From a virus: 43,290 nt of DNA. The notes under the pieces are model-generated. The model searched no databases. It saw only the letters and a program-made list of their open reading frames with translations, and had not been told where the DNA came from. Numbering within the stretch: position 1 is the stretch's first letter; every line of letters starts with the position of its first letter. The DNA lies in the IMG/VR virus record IMGVR_UViG_3300042464_000204, positions 1-43,290 of that record; one strand, 5' to 3'. Shown here piece after piece: positions 6,897 through 13,579 of this stretch. The translations under genes and the position numbers were made by a program.

Positions 6897-7014
6897 TGTG
6901 CAACCACCAACGTATACGCTATAATATTGTAGCTACGGAGCCAAACGATACCCGTGAACGTGGGGATCAATTGGATTCATAGAATAGTGTTCTTAAAACT
7001 TTATTCTATGAGGT
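6897..7014 (+). promoter_or_regulatory. structured leader with -10 box and hairpins
   Basis: A TATAAT box (6920-6925) with a weak -35 (TGTGCA, 6897-6902, 17-base spacer) precedes a roughly 90-nt untranslated leader. The leader can form GAT-a-CCC/GGG-g-ATC (about 6947-6968). It can also form a perfect 9-bp stem, CATAGAATA (6978-6986) with TATTCTATG (7002-7010). That second hairpin abuts the AGGTG ribosome site of the gene at 7020, so it could influence its translation. Confidence 0.4.
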
Positions 7015-7019
7015 GACTT

Positions 7020-7250
7020 ATGTATAAGATTGATAATTTTAACAGAGAATTGATAATTGAAAGATATGTTGATGATATTGTAGGAAGGTTGCATTTTCTT
7101 GAAGTAAAAGAGCATTTAAAAGATTGCCTATTGCAGCAAAAACACTCATTAAACAATGAGGATCTTGAAATAGAGATTATGCGTCACGATCCCGGTCTTA
7201 TGACAGATATTTATCTAGAAGAGACTCTAGAGGAGGTGTCCCATGCCTAG
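7020..7250 (+). CDS. conserved phage hypothetical, 76 aa
   Basis: A small acidic helical protein: NFNRELIIERYVDDIVGRL, then an amphipathic middle and a C-terminal DPGLMTDIYLEETLEEV. The opening E-R-Y-V-D-x-I-V and the closing PGLMxDI pattern resemble short proteins seen in cyanophages and other large phages (a DUF7326-like layout), with no known role. An AGGTG ribosome site directly follows a leader hairpin. It overlaps the next gene by 8 nt. Confidence 0.65.
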   Translation: MYKIDNFNRELIIERYVDDIVGRLHFLEVKEHLKDCLLQQKHSLNNEDLEIEIMRHDPGLMTDIYLEETLEEVSHA

Positions 7251-7482
7251 ATCATTTTCTAAAATCATAGAGTTCCGTATTGACGGTGAAATTTATGATG
7301 ATAAAACAAAACCAGAATCGATATTAAATAACTACGATTGGACATTTGAAGATAGTATGGATGGAAATATTCAGATCTTTGCACATCACAAAGATGATCG
7401 TGGACAGATTACGAATATGACTAAGATTGGTGTGTATAAGCCATACTACAAATCAGATACAGAGCGTATTACAAGCACTTAA
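7243..7482 (+). CDS. hypothetical protein, 79 aa
   Basis: Not recognised. The sequence suggests an alternating beta structure (KIIEFRIDGEIYDD, TFEDSMDGNIQIFAHHKDDRG). GGAGGTG at 7232-7238 precedes the ATG. It is followed by a strong 10-bp hairpin, so it may end the leader-driven unit. Confidence 0.6.
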   Translation: MPRSFSKIIEFRIDGEIYDDKTKPESILNNYDWTFEDSMDGNIQIFAHHKDDRGQITNMTKIGVYKPYYKSDTERITST

Positions 7483-7501
7483 ATAGAAATGTTTGATTCA
7501 A

Positions 7502-7527
7502 GTAGAAACGAAAGGAATCGTTTCTAC
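7502..7527 (+). terminator. perfect 10-bp hairpin, terminator-like
   Basis: GTAGAAACGA (7502-7511) pairs perfectly with TCGTTTCTAC (7518-7527) around an AAGGAA hexaloop. The tail, TATTTTATATG, has only a short T run, so it may be a weak terminator. It may instead be an RNA structure displaying a ribosome-binding-like loop ahead of the gene at 7536. Confidence 0.5.
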
Positions 7528-7535
7528 TATTTTAT

Positions 7536-7745
7536 ATGTACAAAACTAACAATATTATTCTAGATGACTGTTTAATAGAAGTTCATTTCAATTCTTTACT
7601 AAAGAATAAACCATACTTAGTGCGGTATATTTCTTGGGATGAAAAGCTTGAACTGCGGTTATCTACAGAAGAATTAAGCAAAGTATCTGAATTAATCAAT
7701 ACGATATTAGAGGATGACATAAATGCCAGACCTAACGCTATCTGA
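7536..7745 (+). CDS. hypothetical protein, 69 aa
   Basis: Not recognised. The N-terminal half reads as beta strands (IILDDCLIEVHFN, YLVRYISWDEKLELRL) followed by a helix (STEELSKVSELINTILEDD). There is no Shine-Dalgarno sequence at normal distance. The nearest, AAGGAA, is locked in the loop of the hairpin 9 nt upstream of ATG. It overlaps the next gene. Confidence 0.55.
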   Translation: MYKTNNIILDDCLIEVHFNSLLKNKPYLVRYISWDEKLELRLSTEELSKVSELINTILEDDINARPNAI

Positions 7746-7896
7746 TAAAGAAGTTAAATTGATTCTTGATATGATTGACAATCAGCTTGATATGATATAC
7801 CAAAATATCAATTACTCTGCAACGTCCGAATTCATGACTAAAAGGATGGAGCTTTTATTTAATATGCAAAAAAGGCTATCGATATATGAAGAATAG
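7723..7896 (+). CDS. small helical hypothetical protein, 57 aa
   Basis: An open frame starting MPDLTLSDKEVKLILDMIDN, predicted wholly helical. It ends at TAG 7894-7896, overlapping the phosphoesterase start. The frame is placed exactly in the gap between its neighbours, with short overlaps at both ends. It resembles the tiny helical proteins that fill phage early regions, and no function is assigned. Confidence 0.5.
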   Translation: MPDLTLSDKEVKLILDMIDNQLDMIYQNINYSATSEFMTKRMELLFNMQKRLSIYEE

Positions 7897-8509
7897 TATA
7901 GCTATTATAGGTGATGTTCATGGTAAATACGGGCGTTATCATGAAATCATCAGAGAACAAGATCGATACCCATACACTTTGCAGCTTGGCGATTTTGGAT
8001 TTAAATATGAGACATTAAAAAATGTTGATTCTACTAGACATTTGATATTGCCGGGAAACCATGACAATTATAACGATTGTTATAACTACGCTCATTTTCT
8101 TGGTGATTATGGATACACATCTCTGAATAGGGTAGAGTTTTTCTATTACCGTGGAGCATATAGTATTGATCGTCACTATAGAACAATCGGTATTGATTGG
8201 TGGGAACAAGAGCAGGTAACAATAGATGAATTTATGATAGCTAGAGAGTTGTATAGACAATCTAAGCCAAAAATTGTTATCACTCATGATTGCCCACAGG
8301 CAATTGCTGCCATTATGCTTCGTCCAGATCAAAAAATTTATGAAAATATGACGGGATGGGCATTAAATGAATTACTGAATATTCATCAACCAGATTTATG
8401 GATATTTGGTCATTGGCACCAATCTCGTACTATTGAATACGGGAAAACAAAATTTGTGTGCCTTGACGAACTAGAGATGTATGATATAATAGTTGATGCC
8501 GAAAGGTAG
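7886..8509 (+). CDS. calcineurin-like metallophosphoesterase
   Basis: A 207-residue two-metal phosphoesterase. All five family motifs are present in order: GDVHG (residues 9-13), LQLGDFG, LPGNHDN, ITHD and IFGHWH. The length fits compact phage members of the family. The substrate cannot be read from sequence; relatives cleave phosphoprotein, cyclic nucleotide or RNA 2',3'-phosphate substrates. It starts inside the previous small gene (11-nt overlap). It may serve nucleotide or RNA turnover during infection, which is inference. Confidence 0.88.
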   Translation: MKNSIAIIGDVHGKYGRYHEIIREQDRYPYTLQLGDFGFKYETLKNVDSTRHLILPGNHDNYNDCYNYAHFLGDYGYTSLNRVEFFYYRGAYSIDRHYRTIGIDWWEQEQVTIDEFMIARELYRQSKPKIVITHDCPQAIAAIMLRPDQKIYENMTGWALNELLNIHQPDLWIFGHWHQSRTIEYGKTKFVCLDELEMYDIIVDAER

Positions 8510-8575
8510 GGATCGCGGGTATTCCCACAATCAACTTCCGTAGACTCTTTGGTAGTATTCTGTGTAAGACTGAGA

Positions 8576-8908
8576 ATGCTACTTTATTTTACTATGAGCA
8601 ATATATTTAAAGATTATGAGGTAATGTACTGTGACAATTCCTTAGATAGCTGGATGTTCTATATAGGATTATATATTTGGTGGATTTTATATTATGTTGC
8701 ACTTATTGTAGGATATATAGTTCTAGTATTGCTATTCGTTGCTCCGATTGTTACAATATATGGATTATTGTTTAATGTCAAAATCAAAATAAAGCATAAA
8801 AAACAAAAACAGAACGATAAAAAAAATAAAGAACAATTAAGCAAAGACTATATTTCTAAATTAGACAACTTTAATAAAAAGAAAAAGAAGAAACATGAAC
8901 GGTTTTGA
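8576..8908 (+). CDS. membrane protein with Lys-rich tail
   Basis: About 110 residues. Two closely spaced hydrophobic segments (MFYIGLYIWWILYYVALIV and GYIVLVLLFVAPIVTIYGLL) are followed by a very basic tail of about 50 residues with repeated Lys runs. The tail should lie in the cytoplasm. The start is uncertain: 8576 is chosen, but ATG 8594 or TTG 8549 are possible and none has a good ribosome site. The topology resembles a holin or inner-membrane effector, but there is no family match, and the position in the early region argues against a lysis role. Confidence 0.55.
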   Translation: MLLYFTMSNIFKDYEVMYCDNSLDSWMFYIGLYIWWILYYVALIVGYIVLVLLFVAPIVTIYGLLFNVKIKIKHKKQKQNDKKNKEQLSKDYISKLDNFNKKKKKKHERF

Positions 8909-9086
8909 AGATTGGCTAAACACAATTGAAGGATTTTCGTTACGATGCGAAAGAGCATACGATGACTTAGTTAAAAAACCTATAGATGAGGTAGACAATT
9001 GGCCCACAATTAAAACGTGGCTTGAGGCGGCATACATTGCTGGCTGGGATGATGCTAGGGCTGAGATTAGGGAGAGTCTAAAGTAA
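8895..9086 (+). CDS. small conserved phage protein, 63 aa
   Basis: Contains WPTIKTWLEAAYIAGWDDARAEI; the A-Y-x-A-G-W-D-D-A-R helix recurs in many tiny phage proteins of unknown function. The start lies in the Lys-rich tail codons of the previous gene, and the stop overlaps the next ATG (TAATG). Confidence 0.6.
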   Translation: MNGFEDWLNTIEGFSLRCERAYDDLVKKPIDEVDNWPTIKTWLEAAYIAGWDDARAEIRESLK

Positions 9087-9223
9087 TGTGTAACGAAGAA
9101 GAAAATAATGACTATCTTCCAGATAGCAAGATTCCTTGGTGGGACAATCATTACGAAGGAGTCTATAGTGACGATACAGAAAATGGATATCCTTATGATA
9201 TTGGAACAAAAGTGCAAGAATGA
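9086..9223 (+). CDS. tiny acidic protein, 45 aa
   Basis: Begins MCNEEENNDYLPDSKIPWWD and is rich in Asp, Glu, Asn and Tyr. It lies exactly between two genes, sharing its A of ATG with the previous TAA and its stop with the next ATG (ATGA), which supports a real coupled gene. No family is recognised. Confidence 0.5.
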   Translation: MCNEEENNDYLPDSKIPWWDNHYEGVYSDDTENGYPYDIGTKVQE

Positions 9224-9408
9224 AAAATTCAAACAAACTAAATACTATCAAAGAAAGATATGAAAGTGCTAAAAAACTAGCAGAAGAATTGTGGCTTGAC
9301 GGGGATCATGAAGGAACCCCAAATGATTTTTATTATTTCCAGTGCGGATTTGTTGCGGGAATGAATTATAAATTGTATAAGGACTATTCTGATGAAAATA
9401 CAAAATAA
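9220..9408 (+). CDS. small conserved phage protein, 62 aa
   Basis: A helical protein with an aromatic segment FYYFQCGFVAGMNYKLYKDY. The F-x-x-G-F-V-A-G-x-N pattern resembles the A-G-W-D-A-A helix of the neighbour at 8895, so the two may be distant relatives. It overlaps both neighbours. Function unknown. Confidence 0.55.
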   Translation: MKNSNKLNTIKERYESAKKLAEELWLDGDHEGTPNDFYYFQCGFVAGMNYKLYKDYSDENTK

Positions 9409-9601
9409 AAAAGAGATCGAGTTATCTGCTGAAGATATTACTATTGCGATCATGAGATATTTGCGAGAGACTCAAAACATTTCATTAGATAGTCAATTTA
9501 GCATAGATTTTAGGGTAATAAATAAGCCTATACGAAGTGGTATGTATGATAGTATGGATCATCATGTGTTTGATGGGGCAAAGGTTGTGGTTTTAGAATG
9601 A
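9392..9601 (+). CDS. hypothetical protein, 69 aa
   Basis: Starts MKIQNKKEIELSAEDITIAI and seems to be an alpha/beta protein ending in a strand (GAKVVVLE). AAGGA (9379-9383) precedes it. The helix-then-strand layout ending in A-x-V-V-x-x-E is common among short phage proteins, but no family is named. ATGA overlap with the next gene. Confidence 0.55.
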   Translation: MKIQNKKEIELSAEDITIAIMRYLRETQNISLDSQFSIDFRVINKPIRSGMYDSMDHHVFDGAKVVVLE

Positions 9602-9855
9602 GTTGGAATTATCGTGTAGTAAAAAGTGTAACTAAAATTCCTCTTGGAGATATGGATACATCATACTGTATTCATACTGTATTTACTGATGATAATGGAA
9701 CTATTGTAAATATATCTGAAAAACCATCTTATGCTATTGGTGATGACATTGAAAGTCTTAAATGGAATCTTGAAAGCATGATGCTGTCTGTTGACAAACC
9801 TATCATCGACTATAATACTGGAGAAGAACTGAATCAACAGTCACATTTGAGTTGA
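9598..9855 (+). CDS. MSWNYRVV family conserved protein
   Basis: An 85-residue member of a widespread small-protein family that begins MSWNYRVV and continues YCIHTVFTDDNG, NISEKPSYAIGDDIESLKWNLE and a DKPIIDY ending. I recognise the layout from many phage and bacterial genomes, where no function is established. It is probably cytoplasmic. The last gene of a coupled run; a non-coding gap of about 105 nt follows. Confidence 0.7.
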   Translation: MSWNYRVVKSVTKIPLGDMDTSYCIHTVFTDDNGTIVNISEKPSYAIGDDIESLKWNLESMMLSVDKPIIDYNTGEELNQQSHLS

Positions 9856-9960
9856 TCGCCAAATGTAACGTCCTGTTGCTCTAATATCCGTATTGTTGAG
9901 ATTTCTCACTCAGGGTATTAACCAACGATAATAGGGGCGTTTTCAATACAAGGAAAATTT
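9856..9960 (+). other. short intergenic gap
   Basis: About 105 nt without a gene. Only weak imperfect helices are visible (for example GAGATTTCTC). No promoter of the quality seen elsewhere and no tRNA can be supported. An AAGGAAAA ribosome site for the next gene lies at its end. Confidence 0.4.
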
Positions 9961-10164
9961 ATGATAGTTAACATACCAAAAGAATTAGCCAATCTAGACA
10001 GAAATGATTTTACGGCGGTTTGTGAATTAGTAGACAAAATAGTTGAAGATGTTGAGGAAATTTTTACTGAAATTGGTCACGAAGAAGCATTGGCTTTAAC
10101 GAAAGACTATATGATTGACTTAATTAATCCAGATTTACTAGATTTTGATAAAGAGGAAATATGA
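9961..10164 (+). CDS. acidic hypothetical protein, 67 aa
   Basis: A helical, strongly acidic protein (VDKIVEDVEEIFTEIGHEEA, then INPDLLDFDKEEI). AAGGAAAA precedes the ATG. Overlaps the next gene by 4 nt (ATGA). Not recognised. Confidence 0.6.
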   Translation: MIVNIPKELANLDRNDFTAVCELVDKIVEDVEEIFTEIGHEEALALTKDYMIDLINPDLLDFDKEEI

Positions 10165-10460
10165 AGGGTCCGTTGATTTATTACGAAATTAAACATATGT
10201 ATGGTACTGATTTAAGTAGTACTAAATTAGCTACTGAATTAAAACAGAGCGTTCTTGATGATATTGATCTTGGATTTAATGTCGAGATTGATTTCAAGGA
10301 TGTTCGCAGCATAACTAATGGCTGGGGGCGAAATCTTATAGGAAAGATCTCTAAAGAAAAAGGTACAGACTTTGTGAAGCAACACATCACATTATCTAAT
10401 ATGAATAAGAATGTACGTAAAAACCTATTAGAAGGCGTATCTGATATATTGGAAGTATAA
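10161..10460 (+). CDS. hypothetical protein, 99 aa
   Basis: Contains a central FNVEIDFKDVRSITNGWGRN segment. This resembles the STAS-like DUF4325 pattern (a strand, then a D-x-x-x-V-x-S turn and helix) seen in small bacterial regulators paired with antitoxin or kinase partners. The similarity is partial, so this is a suggestion only. GAGG lies just upstream, and it is coupled to both neighbours. Confidence 0.55.
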   Translation: MKGPLIYYEIKHMYGTDLSSTKLATELKQSVLDDIDLGFNVEIDFKDVRSITNGWGRNLIGKISKEKGTDFVKQHITLSNMNKNVRKNLLEGVSDILEV

Positions 10461-10744
10461 TGAAAACATTTGAAGAAAAAAAGATTAGAGTAGTTCAAGA
10501 TGTTCATTGCGACATTTGCGGGAAAAGCACAACTAATAACACTAATGTTGGTCCAGACTATGCAACGCTTGAAAGTTGTTGGGGCTATGGTTCTACACAT
10601 GATGGTAGAAAATTTGGTATTGATATTTGTGAGAGCTGTTTTTATGAGGTTTTAAATTTCATGAAGCAGAAAAGAAGATTAGTATTGGGGCCATTTAAAT
10701 ATCCATATGACAATGATCCACTAGATGGAGTTCAGTATCTATGA
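10460..10744 (+). CDS. zinc-binding conserved protein (CxxC pair)
   Basis: A 94-residue protein with CDICGKS (residues 17-23) and CESCF near residue 57, a four-cysteine zinc site. Between them is YATLESCWGYGSTHDGRKFG and after them KQKRRLVLG. I recognise this C-x-x-C...W-G-Y-G-S-x-H-D-G...C-x-x-C arrangement from conserved phage and bacterial proteins of unknown function. Starts directly at the stop of the previous gene (ATAATGA). Confidence 0.7.
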   Translation: MKTFEEKKIRVVQDVHCDICGKSTTNNTNVGPDYATLESCWGYGSTHDGRKFGIDICESCFYEVLNFMKQKRRLVLGPFKYPYDNDPLDGVQYL

Positions 10745-10911
10745 GTAATCTAACAAAAGAACAAAAGTTTATTATTTTTTGGCTCTATAATAGAGTAGCA
10801 GAAAAAATGCCACCTAATCCTATTAAGGGTGGAGGTAATGACATTATTGTTGATGGAATTAATGTTACTGAAACAGTCAGAGCTTTGTTACAAGATAGAT
10901 TATTTGTTTGA
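10741..10911 (+). CDS. small hypothetical protein, 56 aa
   Basis: Begins MSNLTKEQKFIIFWLYNRVA, contains a PPNPIKGGGNDIIVDG turn and ends in a helix (ETVRALLQDRLFV). The start shares bases with the previous stop (ATGA). No family recognised. An overlapping longer frame exists in another phase, but its upstream part is the shadow of this gene. Confidence 0.5.
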   Translation: MSNLTKEQKFIIFWLYNRVAEKMPPNPIKGGGNDIIVDGINVTETVRALLQDRLFV

Positions 10912-10912
10912 T

Positions 10913-11050
10913 ATGCAATTACCACCCAACAGAAGACCAATCTGCCCCACATTTATTCATGATGATAATACTAGAACCATCATTTGTATTATTGGCATTA
11001 TTGTGTGCAGCTATATACTATACAGAATTATGAGGTATTTTAATTCATGA
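10913..11050 (+). CDS. small single-pass membrane protein, 45 aa
   Basis: The frame from ATG 10913 encodes a short hydrophilic start (MQLPPNRRPICP) and one transmembrane helix (TIICIIGIIVCSYILYRIM). An upstream in-frame ATG at 10829 would overlap the 10741 gene fully, so the 10913 start is preferred. ATGA overlap with the next gene. Confidence 0.5.
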   Translation: MQLPPNRRPICPTFIHDDNTRTIICIIGIIVCSYILYRIMRYFNS

Positions 11051-11268
11051 AAGCTATACTAGAGTTTAATTTGCCAGAAGATCAACATGAATACAATGTT
11101 GTTTTACAAGCACAAAAAACACACTCATTTTTATGGGATTTTAGTCAACAATTAAGATCATGGCGTAAATACCATCATGATTTTAAAGATGCTAATGACG
11201 CTTTAGATAGAATCAGAGACGAATTTTATAAGCTACTCAACGAACACGAAGTAAATATAGACCTGTAA
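11047..11268 (+). CDS. conserved phage protein (MKAILEFNLPED family)
   Basis: A 73-residue protein beginning MKAILEFNLPEDQHEYNVVL, with HSFLWDFSQQLRSWRK and a C-terminal RIRDEFYKLLNEHEVNIDL. This order (strand with L-P-E-D, helix, R-S-x-x-K, helix with I-R-x-x-F-x-x-L) is a common layout in tailed phages; the function is not known. Coupled to both neighbours. Confidence 0.7.
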   Translation: MKAILEFNLPEDQHEYNVVLQAQKTHSFLWDFSQQLRSWRKYHHDFKDANDALDRIRDEFYKLLNEHEVNIDL

Positions 11269-12002
11269 TGTTTAAATTCATCAAGAAATATCCAAGATTC
11301 AATTATTGGAGTTGTTCCAAGTTAGCTTATTGGCTTATAGGAACAACTAAGCCGGAACCATTAACCAGCGAAGGGTGGAGGGAGTGGCATAAAGTCAATC
11401 AACAAAAACATCCAATCAGATATTGGATAGCAGAGGATGGACTGAGTATATTACAAGATATAGTCTATCTACCTATCGATATTTACCACACAATAGAAGT
11501 TTATATCAGAAATCGTTTTATTGATAAAGTACATTATTTGCACACTGGATTAACTCCCGGCGAATATTATGATTTGGATACTAGAATACTTCATGGACTA
11601 TTTAACGAGCTTATAGATTTTGTAGAAGTAGAACAAGCCCATTTAATGAGTTGTTATGATGATAGAAATTATGAATTCATTCATGGTAGATGTATTCAAG
11701 CTGGATTGGATCATTTAGATTGGGCATGTAATCTTAAACTAGATGAAAATTATGGGGTTCCTGTTGGAGATAAAGACTATGGCAAGCCAACAAGTCAAGC
11801 AAAAGCTGCAAAGAAAATATTAAAACTATACAACTGGTGGAAAAACAGAGATAACAGATTAGATCCATACGAATTATTCACTAAAGAAAAAGACGGTAAG
11901 TTCTACTTTAGGAAGATTGACGAAGTAGAAAGAAATTATGAAAAAGAAGATACAAAAATGCTGATCAAACTAATCAAACTAAGAAGTTATTTATGGACTT
12001 AG
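11268..12002 (+). CDS. conserved phage protein of unknown function, 244 aa
   Basis: One of the larger early unknowns. Features include PIRYWIAEDGLSILQDIVYLPIDIY, an aromatic-rich middle VHYLHTGLTPGEYYDLDTRI and LHGLFNELIDFVEVEQAH. I recognise this R-Y-W-I-A-E...P-G-x-Y-Y-D-L-D-T-R-I-L-H-G-L-F-N-E-L arrangement from T4-like and other large phages, always unannotated. No signal peptide; the hydrophobic stretches are short and amphipathic. The C terminus overlaps the next gene by 10 nt. Confidence 0.75.
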   Translation: MFKFIKKYPRFNYWSCSKLAYWLIGTTKPEPLTSEGWREWHKVNQQKHPIRYWIAEDGLSILQDIVYLPIDIYHTIEVYIRNRFIDKVHYLHTGLTPGEYYDLDTRILHGLFNELIDFVEVEQAHLMSCYDDRNYEFIHGRCIQAGLDHLDWACNLKLDENYGVPVGDKDYGKPTSQAKAAKKILKLYNWWKNRDNRLDPYELFTKEKDGKFYFRKIDEVERNYEKEDTKMLIKLIKLRSYLWT

Positions 12003-12298
12003 AAAAAGATATCTTATCAAGCAATATTGTTGAAAAATGCAAACACAGCAATGTATATTGTCAAAATTTATATGCTGCTTTGTGCAACAATACTTTCCTG
12101 TATGATCAAAAAGAATGGGGCTGTTCTTGGAGATACGCTGGCGGTATAGTATCAGATATACTAAACCGTGGTGATTATATAGATTGGTATTGTTCTGGCA
12201 TAGGATGCGATCACAAGGCTGGATATGTACCAGAAGGCATCATTACCGAAGAAATACGATTAGATTTTATAAAACTTGGATGGATAGTAAAACCATGA
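11993..12298 (+). CDS. conserved phage protein, Cys/Trp-rich, 101 aa
   Basis: Contains VYCQNLYAALCNNTFLYD, CSWRYAGGIVSDI and DYIDWYCSGIGC. The motif order N-L-Y-A-A-L-C-N-N, W-R-x-A-G-G-I-V-x-x-I and G-D-Y-I-D-W-Y-C-S-G-I is one I recall from many phages, with unknown role. Six Cys residues could bind metal, but their spacing is not a classical zinc finger. Overlaps both neighbours. Confidence 0.7.
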   Translation: MDLEKDILSSNIVEKCKHSNVYCQNLYAALCNNTFLYDQKEWGCSWRYAGGIVSDILNRGDYIDWYCSGIGCDHKAGYVPEGIITEEIRLDFIKLGWIVKP

Positions 12299-12447
12299 CA
12301 TCGCTAATCATTATAGTGCTATTGACAGTCGCTGTAGAACGGGCTATAATGGCTAACAGTTGGTATCACTATTCTGAATATTTGCACCGTAGATTGAGGA
12401 TATGTCAGAATACTCTCAAACAATTAGAGGATGAAAATGAGTCCTGA
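12295..12447 (+). CDS. small membrane protein, 50 aa
   Basis: One hydrophobic N-terminal helix (MTSLIIIVLLTVAVERAIM), then a polar helical tail. The start overlaps the previous stop (ATGA). A perfect consensus promoter lies inside its coding region, so its codons are constrained twice. It could be a small inner-membrane effector; there is no family match. Confidence 0.5.
   Translation: MTSLIIIVLLTVAVERAIMANSWYHYSEYLHRRLRICQNTLKQLEDENES
12322..12350 (+). promoter_or_regulatory. consensus sigma-70 promoter inside a gene
   Basis: TTGACA (12322-12327), 17-base spacer, TATAAT (12345-12350): identical to the textbook consensus. It sits within the 12295-12447 gene and can drive the gene at 12437 and then the thioredoxin gene and tmRNA. 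Confidence 0.65.
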
Positions 12448-12844
12448 GTTAATGGATAAACTTATAGCAAAATATCCTAGGCAGTTTCGTATGCTTAAAT
12501 GGATAGAGTGCGAGGATGGATGGTACGATCTTATTGATAAAGCGTGTTTTAGAATACAAAATAGAATAAAACATCTTAATAAGCCAGAGAATGACGAAAC
12601 AGATTTTTGCTGGTCACAGATTAAAGAAAAGTTCGGCGGCATCCGATTATATTGTTATGGAGCCGACGATTATGTGCGAGGAATAGTTGATATGGCAGAA
12701 GAAATGAGTCTTGGAATCTGTGAGTTTACTGGTAATAAAGGCAAAGTAAGAAATCTTATGATAAATCAGAAAGGAGAAGTAGTAAGGGCTAGTTGGCTGA
12801 AAACACTTAGCGACGATCAAGCACTAAAACTTGGTTATAAATAG
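12437..12844 (+). CDS. conserved hypothetical protein, 135 aa
   Basis: Features CEDGWYDLIDKACFRIQNR, WSQIKEKFGGIRLYCYG and a C-terminal MSLGICEFTGNKGKV. The order (C-x-D-G-W, Q-x-K-E-K-F-G-G-I-R-x-Y, then C-E-x-x-G-x-x-G) is a family I recall from phages and bacteria as a metal-binding-like protein of unknown function. In most members the last motif has a second Cys pair; here a Thr (CEFTG) replaces the usual second Cys. ATG 12437 is used because AGAGG precedes it at 6 nt; ATG 12431 is too close. Confidence 0.7.
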   Translation: MSPELMDKLIAKYPRQFRMLKWIECEDGWYDLIDKACFRIQNRIKHLNKPENDETDFCWSQIKEKFGGIRLYCYGADDYVRGIVDMAEEMSLGICEFTGNKGKVRNLMINQKGEVVRASWLKTLSDDQALKLGYK

Positions 12845-12882
12845 TGTATAATATTCATGGGTCAAGAAAAAGGAGGTCTGCC

Positions 12883-13218
12883 ATGAAAACCAACACCTTT
12901 ATTTTTTTTCTTTCGGTAATCATTTCAATATATACATTGCAGTGTTTTGCCGGTGAAAATAAAACTTTAATTATCTTCTCAGCAGATTGGTGTCAATACT
13001 GCCAAGTTGCTAAAAATGATATAAATGTTCATCCAGAATTATCAGAAACTGTTAAACAATATGAGGTTATTGTGGTCGATTATGACAAAGATAAAGATAT
13101 AGTACAGGGACATAATATCAAAACCATACCAGCGTTCTTGATATATGACAAAGGTAAAGAACAAGGAAGATTAATAGGATACAAAGGTCCACAACAGTTA
13201 AATTCATTCCTTAAATAA
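12883..13218 (+). CDS. exported thioredoxin-like protein
   Basis: A 111-residue protein with a clear Sec signal peptide (basic start, hydrophobic 6-17, cleavage after CFA at about residue 23). A compact thioredoxin fold follows. The active site is ADWCQYC (C37, C40), and the cis-Pro loop is KTIPAFLIY. The family reduces or exchanges disulfides; with a signal peptide it would work outside the cytoplasm. The start is fixed by a perfect AAGGAGG site. An upstream in-frame start at 12844 would hide the signal peptide. Its stop is 0 nt from the tmRNA. Export of a thioredoxin by a phage is unusual. Confidence 0.85.
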   Translation: MKTNTFIFFLSVIISIYTLQCFAGENKTLIIFSADWCQYCQVAKNDINVHPELSETVKQYEVIVVDYDKDKDIVQGHNIKTIPAFLIYDKGKEQGRLIGYKGPQQLNSFLK

Positions 13219-13572
13219 GGGGGCGTAAAGGTATCGACAGGTAGACGTAGGTATAGATTGCATCCACTGGTTGATCGACCGGCCAGTATAAAAGTCGATT
13301 AAATTGTTATCTGGCGAAGTTTCGACTCTCGCTCTCGCTGCCTGACCTAGTTAGGTACGAGTGTGGCGGCATGAGCCATATTGCCCAATCATGCTGACGT
13401 TGATAAGTCAACTGCGTCGATCCGGCAAAGTAATCGGATAAAATCGCGGTAGACCGCGTGACTCCGCTAACTGTGCGGATAGCATTGGCGATTGGTGACA
13501 AATAATCGCATAAGGATGTAGAAGTTTATATTGAAACTATTCTGGACAGGGGTTCGATTCCCCTCGCCTCCA
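13219..13572 (+). ncRNA. ssrA: tmRNA (transfer-messenger RNA)
   Basis: 354 nt. The 5' end GGGGGCGTAAAGGTATCGAC and the 3' end GGACAGGGGTTCGATTCCCC-TCGCCTCCA are the hallmark tmRNA tRNA-like domain. The acceptor GGGGGCG pairs with CGCCTCC (13565-13571), and A13572 is the discriminator. A reading frame inside, from GGC 13313 to TGA 13343-13345, encodes GEVSTLALAA, a plausible proteolysis tag with the typical hydrophobic LALAA end. Further stems between tag and 3' domain look like pseudoknots. It rescues stalled ribosomes and marks products for degradation. CCA is not encoded. It lies between two small genes and directly follows the thioredoxin stop. Confidence 0.92.
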
Positions 13573-13579
13573 CTAAATT

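Noticed and set aside
9791-9816. TTGACA with TATAAT 14 bases on
   Set aside because: Spacing is too short for sigma-70, and the sequence is a conserved protein-coding stretch.
13307-13501. Antisense frame within the tmRNA
   Set aside because: The region is explained by the tmRNA, and the frame has no ribosome site.
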